From positions 80,379,868 through 80,443,867 of the forward strand of contig OY282607.1 in NCBI GenBank assembly GCA_958298945.1: 64,000 nt of DNA, in the 5' to 3' direction. The notes beneath the pieces are model-generated. The model saw only the letters and a program-made list of their open reading frames with translations, searched no databases and had not been told where the DNA came from. This document shows, one piece after another, positions 46,462-58,912 of this stretch (within the stretch, counting starts at the first letter, position 1; every line of letters begins with the position of its first letter). The stretch comes from Atherix ibis (lineage: Eukaryota; Arthropoda; Insecta; Diptera; Athericidae). The translations under genes were made by a program, and so were the position numbers.

Positions 46462-46709
46462 GATAAAAGGAAGGCCAAAAACTTCTGGCAAAATTACTAT
46501 GTTATGACTGTATAAAACTTCAAGGCATAACAAGAGAGGAATATAGTGATATGATAAGTAGTTAACGAGAAATAAGTTTAAAATATAAATAAATTTGTTA
46601 TTTTTATTTATCTTAACGAAGTAATTTATTTTTTATACTAGTTCATTTTATTTTATTTTATATTATAACAGAAATTTATTATTAATAAACTCGATTATTC
46701 GTGTACTTA

Positions 46710-47972
46710 TACAGGATGTGTTTTATGTTGCAAGTCGAAGTTTTTTTTTAATAACTTTTAAATGATATATATATTTACAATTTATATTTTATTGATTGAT
46801 TATATGGTCTTTAGCATTATGTATGAAATATTATGTCGGTCAAATTCCCGTATCTGGCCGCGGCGCCAAAGACGAGCTCTTTTAAGCACATTTTTCATGA
46901 TATTTTCGTAGACTTCTGGTGTTGTTTCAGCAATTTCGTTTCGAATGTTCTCCCTTAGTATCGATGTTATGGTTATTTCAGCAATTTCGTTTCGAATGTT
47001 GTCCCTTAGTATTGGTAGTGTACACCTTTTCCTTCAAGTACCGGGAGCGTTCAAATCAGGGGATCATGGGAGCCAGTCGATATCACCACTTTTTCACATT
47101 ATTCGGCTGGAAAAAATTTCTCTCAAAATTTTTATCGTAGCACGAGCTGTGTATGATGTAACACCGTCTTGTTGGAACCACATGTCTTGTAGGCCTGATT
47201 GATCCAATTCGGGCAGAATAAAGTTTTCTAACATGTCCCGATAGCGGTTACCAGCAACTGTTACAGCATTGGCTTCAGCATCCTCAAAGAAACATGACCC
47301 AATGATGCCTCAGGCCTAAATGCCGCACCATACAGTCACTCTACGAAGATTTAGTGATCTTTGGTGTATAAGTTGAGGGTTTCCAGTGCCCCAATAGCAG
47401 CTATTCTGTTTATGCTTCGTCGCTCATAATGATTTTTTTAGCAAAAATGGTGGTCGTCTATACCGAGCTATAAAACTTGAGCACTCCAGTCTAGCCGGCT
47501 ACAGCTGTTGTGTTAATTCAATTTTATATGGGTAAAAAGGCAAATATTTTTTGAGAATGTTTAACAAACATATTGGAGATATTGACAATTCTTGTGCACG
47601 GCGTAGATGAGAGGTACTCGGACATTCAGCAACACTCTGCCTCACTGCATCAATCTTTTCAGGTGTACTTTGGCTTAATTATCGCCCACTCTTTGCTTTA
47701 TCTCCCAGTGGATGTATATTTTCAAAATTATTCATTACACGCTGAATGGTTGACTTGCTCGGCATATGATTAACATAAAAAAGTCACGTAATTGAACAAT
47801 TATTTAAATAAAATGTTTAAATAATTTCAACACGTTGTTGCGACGTTAGATTCTCCATAACAAATTATTATCGACCACTCTCTACGATTGTCAAATGCCA
47901 ACAGAAAAATGTCATCGAAAGCAAAATGGCGGTCAAACAAAATGGATATAAAACATAAAAAGTACCCTTTAT
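46710..47972 (-). mobile_element. DD41D mariner-like family A, copy 2 (longest)
   Basis: The left tip is TACAGGATGTGTTTTATGTT. The right tip is slightly eroded and in reverse complement contains GGGTACTTTTTATGTT. The minus-strand transposase is recognisable. FFEDAEANAVTVAGNRYRDM lies near 47270, and DMWFQQDGVTSYTARATIKI near 47170, with the second Asp present. After that come DIDWLP, a stop, SPDLN and RYLKEKVYTTN near 47040. The third-Asp segment is deleted, and stops and frameshifts abound. A 63-bp tandem duplication (TTTCAGCAATTTCGTTTCGA) sits at 46924-47015. Confidence 0.75.
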
Positions 47973-48686
47973 GTCTTCATTTTAGTTATTATTGTTTACA
48001 TTAAAAACCCATTACAGAAAAGCCAACTTCTAACAAAATATAGATTTAGAATTGCTTTTGTTTTTGTTTTCTATAATTTGTTATTTTTAAAAGTGGTATA
48101 AATCCATTTGTACCTAAAAAAAAATCATGTATTAGCATTAACAATTTTATTATTATTATATAATAAAATTTAACAGGTTTATAGTGTTGAAAACATCATC
48201 CAAATCGATTAACGTTTAGCAATATTATTAAATTCATTCGTACACAAACCCTTCAATATCTCAATATATGAAAAAATGGACTTACACAACTTTTAAAAAC
48301 AATGGTTCAAATATTAGAATTATTCCTAAGCTAAAAGTTTTGAATTTTTCAATTTTTTTTAATTAATAACATTTTAGTACACATAATTTCTTTTCTAATT
48401 ATATTACTACGATTATCAGGGAATAAAATAATAGAAAATTTTCTATACAATTTAGCTATAAAATATGAATAAAAAGCATGCATATTATTATCCAAATATA
48501 ATATTCTATAAATTAAAAAAAAAAACAAATTATCTGAATATTAGAAAAAAATTTAAATGTTATGAAATATTGTACAAATTATCACAGGAATATCAGTATT
48601 TTATGCAATCAGTTAAATAATAAATTTTACAGATAGAAGTAACTAACTTTAAACTAGTAAATCTTCAAATTAAGTTACCACTTATG
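47973..48686. other. AT-rich sequence with no recognised gene
   Basis: Nothing identified. Confidence 0.45.
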
Positions 48687-49463
48687 TACGAGGTCTGTTC
48701 AAAAAGTATCACGAATTTTGAATTTCCGCGGGCTACGTATATTCGATTTTCGATTTTTTGTGGCATTATGTTGGTACTCATATCTCTCACTTATGCTAAC
48801 AAGTTCGGCCATTTTGAATGTTCAGTTAATTTTTGACAGCTGCTTTGCTTGCAAGTGTTTTGGATCGTCTTCGATTTTTACCCACTTTCGACCAAAAACA
48901 GCATCGCATTAACATTGCTAAGGAGCTGTTGGACTCTGTCCGCGACCACCCAAATTTGCTCCAGAGTGTCATAACTGGTGACGAATCATGGGTTTATGGT
49001 TATAACGTGGAAACCAAAGCTCAATCATCCCAATGGAAGCTGCCGCACGAGCCAAGACCGAAAAAAGCGCACCAAGTTCGGTCGAATGTGAAGGTTTTGC
49101 TTACAGTTTTCTTCGCTTGAAGGAGCGTGGTGCATGATGAGTTCTTGCCACAGGGTAGAACGGTCAATAAGGAATATAACTTGCAAGTTATGCGCAAGTT
49201 GCGCCAAGCAATCCGCCAGAAACGCCCGGATTTGTGGAAGAACAAAAATTGGCTTTTGCCATTTTTAGCCAAAAACAACACACTAATAATGCCGCAGCCA
49301 TCTTATTCCCCAGATCTGCCCCCCTGTGACTTTTTCTTGTTCCCGAAACAGATTCTTTGACCCATTTGTTGGAACGGGCAATAATCGAAGACTAGCCAAA
49401 ACACGTGCGAGCAAAGCAGCTGTCAAAAATTAACTGAACATTCAAAATGCCCGAACTTGTCGT
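48687..49463 (+). mobile_element. Mariner-derived element with long inverted termini, copy 2
   Basis: The left arm begins TACGAGGTCTGTTCAAAAAG. The right arm (about 49385-49463) is its truncated inverted copy lacking the outer tip. The plus-strand core encodes QKQHRINIAKELLDSVRDHP and VITGDESWVYGYNVETKAQS, with the first Asp present. RSNVKVLLTVFFA and a TGA (family YRG) follow, then LAKNNTLIMPQPSYSPDL and PCDFFLFPK with the third Asp. The N-terminal domain and the HDNAPxHT box between NWLL and FLAKN are deleted, exactly as in 26761-27583. Confidence 0.75.
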
Positions 49464-50359
49464 TATGTAGTTACAGCTTTATTGTTATGTAGCTTACAGA
49501 AATTGTAATAGTGAATGCTTTTAAGAAAATCTAAAGTTTGTACAAATTTGTATTATATTTTTTATATTTTTCAATTGAAAGGTAGACTAAATTTTTCGCA
49601 AGTGTTTCGATTAACATAAATACAAATTTGACTACGACCAAAAGACGTATCGAAATAAATTTATTGGGCTTTTTTAGACGAAGTTCAAATAACATCAACA
49701 ACATGCCATGAACGTTATCCACACCAATTGTCAACAAACTGGTTTTCCTGTATTTGAGGTAGTGAGGAAAGGTTCATTTTGATCTGAACCTTCAAGCCGA
49801 AAACACATCATAAAAAACATCCTTCAAGAAGCAATCAAAAACGACATGAAGCAAGAACCAAATTGTGATGCACATTGTGTTGACGGTTAACACAAAAGTT
49901 TCTGCTCCTAAAATGAGTTTTTAGGCGAGCGGGTGTAGACAAGTTGTTAGACGGCAAATGTTGTGGTTAAGATAAATAATTGTGTCAGAAGGCCCATTAA
50001 ATATGATTTTCTACATTAGTTCAAATAGCAATTTCAATAAAAATAAGTAAACTAAGAAGTGAAAACAGTAATAAGTACTAAAAAATAATTATTCAAATAT
50101 TAGAGATAAGAGTGAAAACGAAACATGTCCTGATGAATAAAAAACATTCAAATTAAAGTAAAAGTGATGTGAAGATATCCTAAAATGAGAAAATTTGATA
50201 TTGTCGCTAAATTTTCATATTAAAACTTGATAAGAAAGCTGATAAATTACAATGGTAAGCAAATCTGGGACATAAATTTAGTTCGGTATTATGGCACTAC
50301 AAAGAGGGTAGGCTCTACAAAATTCTCCAAAGTCTACAAAAATTGACAGAATGAAATTC
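49464..50359. other. AT-rich sequence with no recognised gene
   Basis: No supported exon or element end. Confidence 0.45.
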
Positions 50360-51612
50360 TACCAGGTGTATACGCTTAAATCCGCTGTTTTTTAATCAAA
50401 AAAACACATGTTTTTTCATATAAAGGAAAAACAAATTTATCAAAGTAGTTGCCCTCGCTAGCTACACATTTTTCCCATCTCTCGGGCAATTTGTGGAAAC
50501 CACGCCAAAAAAATTATTCTCTTTCGAGGCAAATCACTCATCAAGCCATTTTCGGATGTCTTCGTAAGAATCGAAGTGATGCTCAGCGAGCGCATGGCCC
50601 ATCGACGAAAACAGGTGGTAGTCGGAAGGGGTCAGGTCTGGTGAATAAGCGGGGTGGGGTAGAACCTCCCAGTTGAGTGTCTCCAAGTAGTTTCGGACCA
50701 CATTTGACGTGTGCGATGGCCGTTGTCGTGGAGCAAAATCAGCTTGTAATGTCTTTGTTGATAGTCCGTCCTTTTTTCACGCAGAGCACGGTGCAATGTG
50801 ATCAGTTATTGGTGGTAGCGGTGGGCTTTGGCAGTTTCACCAGATTTCAACATCTCATAATAGACGATAACCTGCTGATCCCACCAAACGCACAGCATCG
50901 TCTTCCGTCCAAAGCAATTTTGGTCTTGGGGAAGATGTTGATGGTTGGCCGTGATCAACCCACGATTTCTTACCTTTAGAATTCTCGAAATATATCCACT
51001 TTTTATCGCCTGTCACAATCAGATGCAGGGACGACTTTGTTTTTTGTCTGGCGAGCAAGATTTCGCATGTGTTTTGGTGTCGCTCCATCTGCCTATCGTT
51101 TAATTCATGCGGCACCCATTTTCCGATCTTTTCAATCTTCCCCATGACACGAGTAACACCCTGGTCGAGTTGCTCCGCGAGCATTTTTTGCGATTAGGTA
51201 TCGTCTTCGTCCAAAAGAGTCTGCAATTGATGGTCCTCAACCTTCCTAGGCCGATTTTCACGCTTCTTGTCCCACAAGTCAAAATTGCTATCTTTGAACC
51301 CACGAAACCAATCTCGGCACATTGTTTCCGATAAAGCGCTGTCACCATAGGCGTCCATAAGCATTTGATGCGATTCGGCAGCCGATTTCTTCAAATTGAG
51401 CTTCCCGCATATGCTATTTTTCTGGCACAAAACTAGACATGTTTACCAAAGGAAAAATGTATGTTGTTGTATGAAATTGCTGACCATGTGCACTGATTAA
51501 TGTTGACAGATGTCAAACTCATAAAAAAAAGTATGGTGTGCCCATGGTAGCTTAATACGCTCACTCACACCATTCATGACCAAAAAGCGGATTTAAGCTT
51601 ATACATCTGGTA
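50360..51612 (-). mobile_element. Mariner family F, copy 3 (full length, pseudogene)
   Basis: The termini are TACCAGGTGTATACGCTTAA at the left and, in reverse complement at the right, TACCAGATGTATAAGCTTAA. At 1253 bp it has normal mariner length. The minus-strand transposase starts at 51440 and shows FKDSNFDLWDKKRENRPRKV, VTGDKKWIYFENSKGKKSWV (first Asp present), a broken second-Asp box, and FRLPPVFVDG and FWRGFHKLPERWEKCV near the end. About ten frame breaks or stops are visible. It is the most complete of the three copies. Confidence 0.8.
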
Positions 51613-52608
51613 TAATAGTAATAATTATGTACTATTCTCTGTATAATAAAGCCGGCAACAGAAATTGGGCAAAATTTTCTTGATGAGGTCAACCCATACA
51701 GGATTGTAGTGCCAATAATAATAATAAAGAATTATGGAAGTTTTGCTATGAACAGTAATGTTAAATGGATGCCACGAGATTATTCAAATGGATGTCACGA
51801 GACTTCTTGTAGGTCTTAATCCTTGCAATGTAATTTTTTATAACATTTTACATATTTTGGGCTGTAATTTGACATACTGGTATTGGTTTTTAAATGCTCT
51901 AAAGTTTGAGGACTGTCTGTTTAAGCACGATCTTTATCGAAGTTCTATAAAAACCACTGCAACGACGTCAATACACTCTATCTTATAGGCCAATTCACAT
52001 CAGCAAATTTTGAAATTACGCATTTCTTCGTTTTCAGAAAATTACAGATCAGCGACACCTTTGGACCAAAATGCATACTAGACAGTCACTTATGAGTTTT
52101 ACACAATTTTATTTATTGATGTATCCACCAAGCTTTAAAAGAAGTACGATAATCTCCTCTTAAAGCGCAAAACGTGGCTACGGCAGAATGACCACATTTG
52201 TCAAAAACTCTTAAAACTTTATGACGTTATTTGATATTTAAACCATTATAGTATAAAATGGCAAACCATGTCAGCTGTCAAATGATAGGATAGGCTAGTT
52301 AATAATAAATTATCTGAACCATTGCTTAACTGTTGTACATAACATAAGTAAGCTATTCCAATTTAGACTCACAGAATGTTGAATGGTAATAAGAATGTGC
52401 GGCTGTGAATATGATATGAAAAAAAAATTGCTTTAAATAAAAATTATGGGCAATTATAAAATACACTATAATAAAAGATTGCTATATAAAATAAACTCTA
52501 GTACACATTGATAATACACATAATATAGAGATTTTTTTATTTCAATAAATAATTTGGATCAAATACGTTTCCATATTTTCAATATTGACGAAGGACATTA
52601 TATAAATC
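51613..52608. promoter_or_regulatory. Upstream region of the divergent beta-tubulin
   Basis: About 1 kb between the mariner end and the tubulin start. TATATAA at 52484-52490, about 120 bp before the ATG, is a candidate TATA box. No other motif could be assigned. Confidence 0.25.
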
Positions 52609-53976
52609 ATGCATGAAGTAATAACGTTACAAATTGGCCAGTGTGGCAATACGGTTGGTCAAAAAGTAAGTATTATGAAAATATTTCCAAAAAAAAAAAA
52701 TTGTTTTTACTGTAATTTCCTATAGTTTTGGGAAATTTTATGTGAAGAGCACAATATCGATTATGCTGGAAAATTTTTTGGAAACAATTTCGAGTTGGTC
52801 GATAAAGTAAATGTATTTTTCGATGAAGCATGTTTCGAAAGTAAATATACACCGAGAGTAGTATGTTTTGATTACGACCCAATTGGAGTTGAGAAGCTTC
52901 AAAATAGTGCATGCGGCAATTTGTTTAATTATAAAAAAATTGTTTTTGGTATTGGTGGTACTGGTAACAATTATGCAAAAGGTCTAATGGATATTGGATT
53001 TGGACATTTTGAAAATTTACTCGAGACAATCCGTAGAGAAGTAGAAACATGTGATCGATTCGAAGGTTTCCAACTCCTTACATCTCTAGGTGGTGGAACT
53101 GGATCTTCGATATCATCCAATTTACTTGGAACTATTGAAAATGAATACAATCGACCAATCAGTAGTTATAGTATTTTTCCATCTGAAAAAGTGTCTACCG
53201 TAGTTTTAGAACCATATAATATGATATTATCGTTTAGAAATTTTCTAACATTTGTTAATCAAGTTTTTTGTATGGACAATGATGCTCTATATAATATCTG
53301 TTTAAGAAAATTACAGTGTCCAACCGTAAATTATAATGATTTGAACAAAGTTATTTCGCAAACAATGAGCGGTATAACTGCAGCAATGCGTCTAAACGGA
53401 CCAAACTTGATGAGTTATCGAAAACTTTTGGTTAATTTGAATATAAAACAGCATTTGAAACTCTATTTACCAGGTTTCATAAGTTTACAAATTCAAAAAC
53501 CGCTTCATAAACAACCTCAGCCGCAAGCGAATGATTTTTTGACACAAATGATTAATCCAAATAATTTTATAGCAACTGTAAATCCGGAAGGCGGAAAATA
53601 TTTTGCTTTCGGGACATTCTTTCGTGGAGATATTTCACAGAAGCTAGTTGATAATACTAGTGCTAAGTTTTATGAAAAACAAAAAAAATTCTTCGCTACG
53701 GACATAAGTAATCCCACCTTTACATCTTTGTCATATATTCCGCCGAATGGATTTTCAACGTTTGCATCCTTTGCTGCACCAACATCCGCCATTAATCATA
53801 TGATTCGAAGAGTTTTCAATCAGTTCACAGCTATGTACAAGAATAAATCTTATATTCACTTATATCAAAGTACTGGATTCGATGAACGTGAATTTGAAAT
53901 TGCCAAAGAGTTTATTGAAGAATATATATCTACGGTGGAATCTTATTCACACCAGTCCATGGATTATGCACTTTAA
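52609..53976 (+). CDS. Highly divergent beta-tubulin
   Basis: A tubulin-family GTPase that would polymerise into, or modify, microtubules. Exons: 52609-52665 and 52726-53976, with a 60-bp GT-AG intron, giving 435 residues. The intron falls after codon 19, the position known in insect beta-tubulin genes. Retained: GQCGN (10-14 region), FGIGGTGNNYAKG, the nucleotide loop GGGTGSS (141-147; GGGTGSG in normal tubulins), VLEPYN, DNDALYNICLRKL, TMSGIT and LPGF, and FNQFTAMYKNKSYIHLY. Changed: the N-terminus MHEV replaces MREI, the tetrapeptide sensed in tubulin mRNA autoregulation. The acidic glutamate tail is absent; the protein stops at SHQSMDYAL. It resembles the fast-evolving, testis-biased fly class (such as CG32396), but the orthology is not shown. 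The frame is fully open, so a pseudogene is unlikely. Confidence 0.9.
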
Positions 53977-54645
53977 TAGCATATTAAAAAAAAAGATTTT
54001 TCATAAAAATATTAATATTAAAAAATTATACGAATTTTAAAATAATACATTATTTATGTAACGATTTACATATTATTTAAATTTAATTTTGATAGCTCAT
54101 GAACTCAATTCCATCATCATCAATGTCATATATTGGATACATTTTTACAAACATTTATTTATTAGACAATATGACATTTTTGTTTGTTATTTGTTTTCAT
54201 TTTTTTTCTATTTTTTGTTAAACATTTTATTTAAAAAAAAAAGAAAATTATATCTTTGTTTTTTTTTTTTTTTTTTTTTTTAAAGTAGCCAATTGTATTA
54301 TTTCAATTTAGTTTTAATTATTCAATTTAATTTATATTGAAGTTAATGAATTAATATTGTATTTGGGATCAATTTAAAAAATTTGAATAACTAAAAGGCT
54401 GCGAAATTACTGACCCACATTTTGTATCTATTTCCAAACAGCTTCAATAATACTTCAGACTTTTGAACTGATAATTGATGTATCTTATTAAGAGAAAAAT
54501 TTTTAATTCCTCAACTTGTATTATTGAAATTATTGAGATATAAAACAATTTTCTATTAGATAAATCAATAAGAAACCGAAAAAAATTGCTACATAGTGTG
54601 AAATTCTCAACAAAGAATAATTTCGAAATTATCAACAAAGAATAA
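53977..54645. other. AT-rich 3' flank with poly-T tracts
   Basis: No gene seen. A 23-nt T run lies near 54260-54283. Confidence 0.5.
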
Positions 54646-55810
54646 AGGGTTATCCATTTCGTGCTATGGAAAGCGCAGCCCTGTCATTTGACAGATGCCA
54701 AACACTAACATACGAGGGTCGTTCAATAAGTCCTTAGAAAATCCGAGAAATTGCGTTCGTAGTGTCGGTAAAGATTTGTAAGTAGCATTATCGACAGGAA
54801 AGCTGTCAAAATTTCAGCTCGATCCATAGCGTAAGTCAATTTCTATCGTCGATTAAAGTTAACGACATTTATTTGTGCATAACAATGGAAAAAAGCGAGT
54901 TTAGGGCTGTCATCAAACATCTCCATTTGAAAGGCTTAAGCCCGAAAGAAATCAAAGCCGAGTTGGATGCAGTTCATGGCACATCTGCACCTGTGTTTGC
55001 GATGGTTTACAATTGGGTGAATAAATTTAAACGTGGCCGTTCATCCACAAAAGATGAACATCGTTCAGGACGCCCAGTTGAGGTGTCTACTCCTGAAATC
55101 ATCGACAAAATCATCGACAGAAACGAAGAGACAGTCATCACAGTGGATTTTCAAGGGTGAACGGGCTCCGAAGAAGGCAAAAACTGTGCCATCGGCCGAC
55201 AAGGTGATGGCCACGGTCTTTTGGGATTCGTAGGGCATCATTTTTATCGACTACTTGGAAAAAGGAAAAACAATAACAGGAGCGTATTACGCGTCGTTAT
55301 TGCAACGGTTGAGCGAGGAAATCAAAGAGAAACGCCCCCATCTGAAGAAGAAAAAAATCCTCTTGCATCAGGACAATGCGCGTGTGCACACCTGCGCTGT
55401 TTCCATGGCCGAAATTGTGGAAGTGAGAAAGGAATTGTTGCAGCATCCCGCTTATTCACCAGATTTGGCCCCGAAGGACTATTTTCTTTTCCCCAATCTG
55501 AAGAAATGGCTTGGCGGACGACGGTTCACTTCCAACGAGGACGTCATTGCTCAAACGGATGATTATTTTGCAGAACTTCCGAAATCCTATTTTTTGGACG
55601 GGATAAAAATTTTGGAAAAACGGTTAGGAAAGTGTATAGAGCTAAAAGGAGATTATGTTGACAAATAAAATTTTTTTTTTTTAAAACACAGGACTTATTG
55701 AACGACTCTCGTATCTTTAAAAATGTTTATTTTATGACTTGTCATTTTTTATTATGATTAGTTAAATTATCCGTATATGGGGCTCTGAAAAACCACAAGT
55801 TAAATAAAAT
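54646..55810. mobile_element. DD41D-type relic, second copy, interrupted by a mariner
   Basis: 54646-54710 matches 645-700 (AGGGTTATCCAT, then TGACAGATGCCAAACAC). After the inserted mariner, 55765-55805 matches 2003-2035 (TATGGGGCTCTGAAAAACCA, then CAAGTTAA). The same old element was therefore hit independently by different transposons in its two copies. Confidence 0.5.
54711..55713 (+). mobile_element. Mariner with clean ends and an internal transposase deletion
   Basis: The terminal repeats are TACGAGGGTCGTTCAATAAG at the left and, in reverse complement at the right, TACGAGAGTCGTTCAATAAG, with TA tips, 1003 bp. The ORF starts at 54885 (EKSEFRAVIKHLHLKGLSPK). It covers the helix-turn-helix region to STPEIIDKI, then jumps with a frame change to TKRQSSQWIFKGERAPKKAK. 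This removes about 85 residues including the first catalytic Asp. A TAG at about 55231 follows FWDS. The rest is open to 55668 and well preserved: LHQDNARVHT (second Asp) and SPDLAPKDYFLFPNLKKWLG (third Asp, 34-residue spacing). It looks young. Confidence 0.85.
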
Positions 55811-58800
55811 ACACTTAAAATTCGTTGATATTGTCATAATCATAAAAATAATAACAAATTTTAAATGTATTTTATCTAATTTTACTTTCCGAATAACAAA
55901 CTGTATAAACATTCAGCACTTAAATATTTTTATCTAAAATATATATATAAGATCTTTTAATTACAATTTGTGTATGGTATGTTAAAAGTTATATATAAAA
56001 TGTCAACAAAATCTTATGTGTATAGTTTTCGAAAATAATTGCTGTCAGTTAAAATATGATGATAGTCGAATCTAAACGCCTACTGAGTTACTTGTATAAA
56101 AAAAATTACAAAATTTCATTTTCCAAGGTACTTTACACTTTTCTATATTTAAAAGCCAATTAAATTGCGTAAAATTTAATGTGTAAATTTTGATAATCAA
56201 TTCATTTTTAATAAAGTTATAATAATGTTGAAATATTTCAAAACAATAATTACAAAAAAAAAAATATGTTGTCTTTTTTGAAATTTTCAATTCAAACAAA
56301 TTATCTTAAAGAAAATCCAATTTAGTTTTTTTTAAGGTGCCCATTCAACTATTTCGTTTTTTCCTACACAAAATAATAAATTTGATTTATAATTGTTACG
56401 ATTCACTTTCTTTTTAGTTTAAACACTATCAATGCTATGTCATTAACCTATAACATTGAACTCTCATTTCTGTATCTTTTAATGAACTCTCATTTTTGTA
56501 TATATAGTATCTTTCAATGTAGTTGATTAACCTTAAAAAAAAATATAACTTATCTTAAGAATAAAAATGATATTAAATCTTTAAGATAACTAAAATTTAA
56601 CCTTTAAGACAACATTCTCTTATAATAATCAAATAAAAGTTAATTGAACTAAAATTGTTTATTAAATTTGTTTTATATTTTTGAAGAAAATATTTAAATT
56701 TTTTACCCTTAGCTTAGCAAAAATAACTACCATTTTTCCTAACGACTAAGAAATTCTTAAAAAAAGAATCCCTAAAGATGAAGGACATCCAGAACCCATA
56801 AGTATTTCCTACTAACTAACCATTTCCTACTATCTTATTACGGCACGTTTTAATGATCGAATGCTATGGAAAAATGCAAATTAAAAAAAAAAATTGTTGT
56901 CTATTATCGAAGTCGAACTATTAACATACGCAAATTCCATTCGTCAGAGTTCTATAATTCAAATCTTTATTTATAACAGTGGCTCTCAAACAATTTTTTT
57001 TTTCTTTTACAAGAACTTGATTGTGGTTTTTTTGTTTGTCTATTTTCTTTATGTTTTTTTTTCCACAAATTATTCTTCTATTATTACCGTACAATGTCAT
57101 TAAATAATATGACAAATATAATTGCTAATATATATTATATAAATATGATGCATGTAATTTGATTTTGGTTTTATTAATCTCGATTTTAACCTTCGTAAAA
57201 ACGAGGTCTTAATTATATGCACAAATACATCGATACATGCATATGCACATATATAAATATTTATCTTTAAAGCTATTATAACCGAATAAGACCTTCAACA
57301 CATATACAAGAAATAAAAACAACGAACAGTAAACTTCAAGGGCAATAGTTTTACAAAAAAAAAAAAAAATGTTAAAAAAATTAAAATTAAAACTAAAAAA
57401 AAAAAACAAAAAAAAAAAATTAAGAAAAAAAAGAAAATTAATAAGATACCACCATAATACATAGTTGCATATGTTTTTTAGTGTATGTATGCATGGTTAT
57501 ATATAGGTGTTGTGCAATACAATGACAATAAAATGCAGCAGTAGCGCGCCAAGGTCAACTCTTGTGCGAATGAATAGTTTCTAAGTTTTTGATATAGAAT
57601 TGATTGCTCCTAAGAGAGCTAGAATAAATATAATCCAAAATTTATCTAGAAAAACAACTACTCAAGTACTCGAAATATCTTATGCATATGTAAAAAAAAA
57701 AAAAATATTATGATTATCCATAATTTCTTGTTTACGATTAAAAAAATCGTCTATGTAAGATTTTCTCGGGAACCAGTAGCTTATTAGAGATTTGAATAAT
57801 TGTGACATACTCGCCGTTGATACTTACATATATACGTACGTGAATACGCAAAAATGTAGCTACTGACAGACGGTCACGTAATTTCTTATTTCTCATGGTC
57901 AGTAATGAAGCGATATGCTCAGATTTACCTACATTCTTGACACATGCATACGTGCACATGTATGGACGTACATAGGTTCGACAGTGCCCCTGGTGGTAGT
58001 TGTGAATACTCAAAGTTAAGGCAAGTTGGCTTTACGCAATATGAATGGATAGAGTGCTCAGTTACAATATGTAAAAATTACTAGTATAATGTTGCTGGGT
58101 GTGTGCTTTAAAAGAGTAATCTCTTTCATCAAAAGATTTACTTTTAATACTGCACATAAACTACACAAGCATAGTTTCTATGGTTGGCAAATGTGATTGT
58201 GTGCATAACAAATGTAGGAAGTAGCAGAGAATGTGATTTCGTGCTATGTGAAATTAAAGAAACATTTATGTACAGAATAATGCAAAATAATACCTTGTCG
58301 ATCGGTTTGTGGAGAAAGAGAGAATTTCATATAAAATTAACAATCGAAAACCTTAATAGCCATTATGTGATAGCTGCTATTGGATATAAAACGTTTTATT
58401 TGTTAAAGCTGTTCAATTTGATTTGAAGTTTACTATTGTGAAAAAAAAACAAAAAGTAATCCATAAAACCATATATATCCTAAATTAAATAGTGCAATCT
58501 AAAAAACAACAACAACAAAAAATATACTAAATTAAATAACAAATAAAAAGTATTTCTAATAATAATCAAATAAAACAATTTTTAAAAATTAAATTATTTT
58601 CAAAAGAAGAAAAACATACAAATTTTACACTAAAAAGTCAACTAAAAGCAAACAAACTCTTTTGTTTATAGTAAATAATAAGAATAGAAATTTAATAAAA
58701 TAATTTCATAAGTAGTTTATTTTGATTAAAATTTAATAAAACAATTTCCAAATTATTGTTAAAAAGAAAAGAAAAACTATTAAAAATTTTGTGCTGTTTT

Positions 58801-58912
58801 CAGTTGACTTTTTATGTGGTAAAAATTTTCAAATAATTATTGATTGATATATATGTTAACGGTTTTTTTTTTCTTTCTTCCAATTCGTTACTATTAGAAA
58901 ATTGCTGTAAAT
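55811..58912. other. AT-rich sequence upstream of the small secreted-protein gene
   Basis: No recognised exon or element. Poly-A tracts at 57354-57440 and scattered ATATAT runs. The promoter of the next gene must lie at the right end, but I see no clear core element. Confidence 0.45.

Noticed and set aside
52673..52912. 79-codon minus-strand frame
   Set aside because: It is antisense to the beta-tubulin exon and has no independent support.
57354..57440. Poly-A-rich block that could be a retrotransposon tail
   Set aside because: No retroelement sequence precedes it on either strand and no flanking duplication is visible. Similar A runs are common here.
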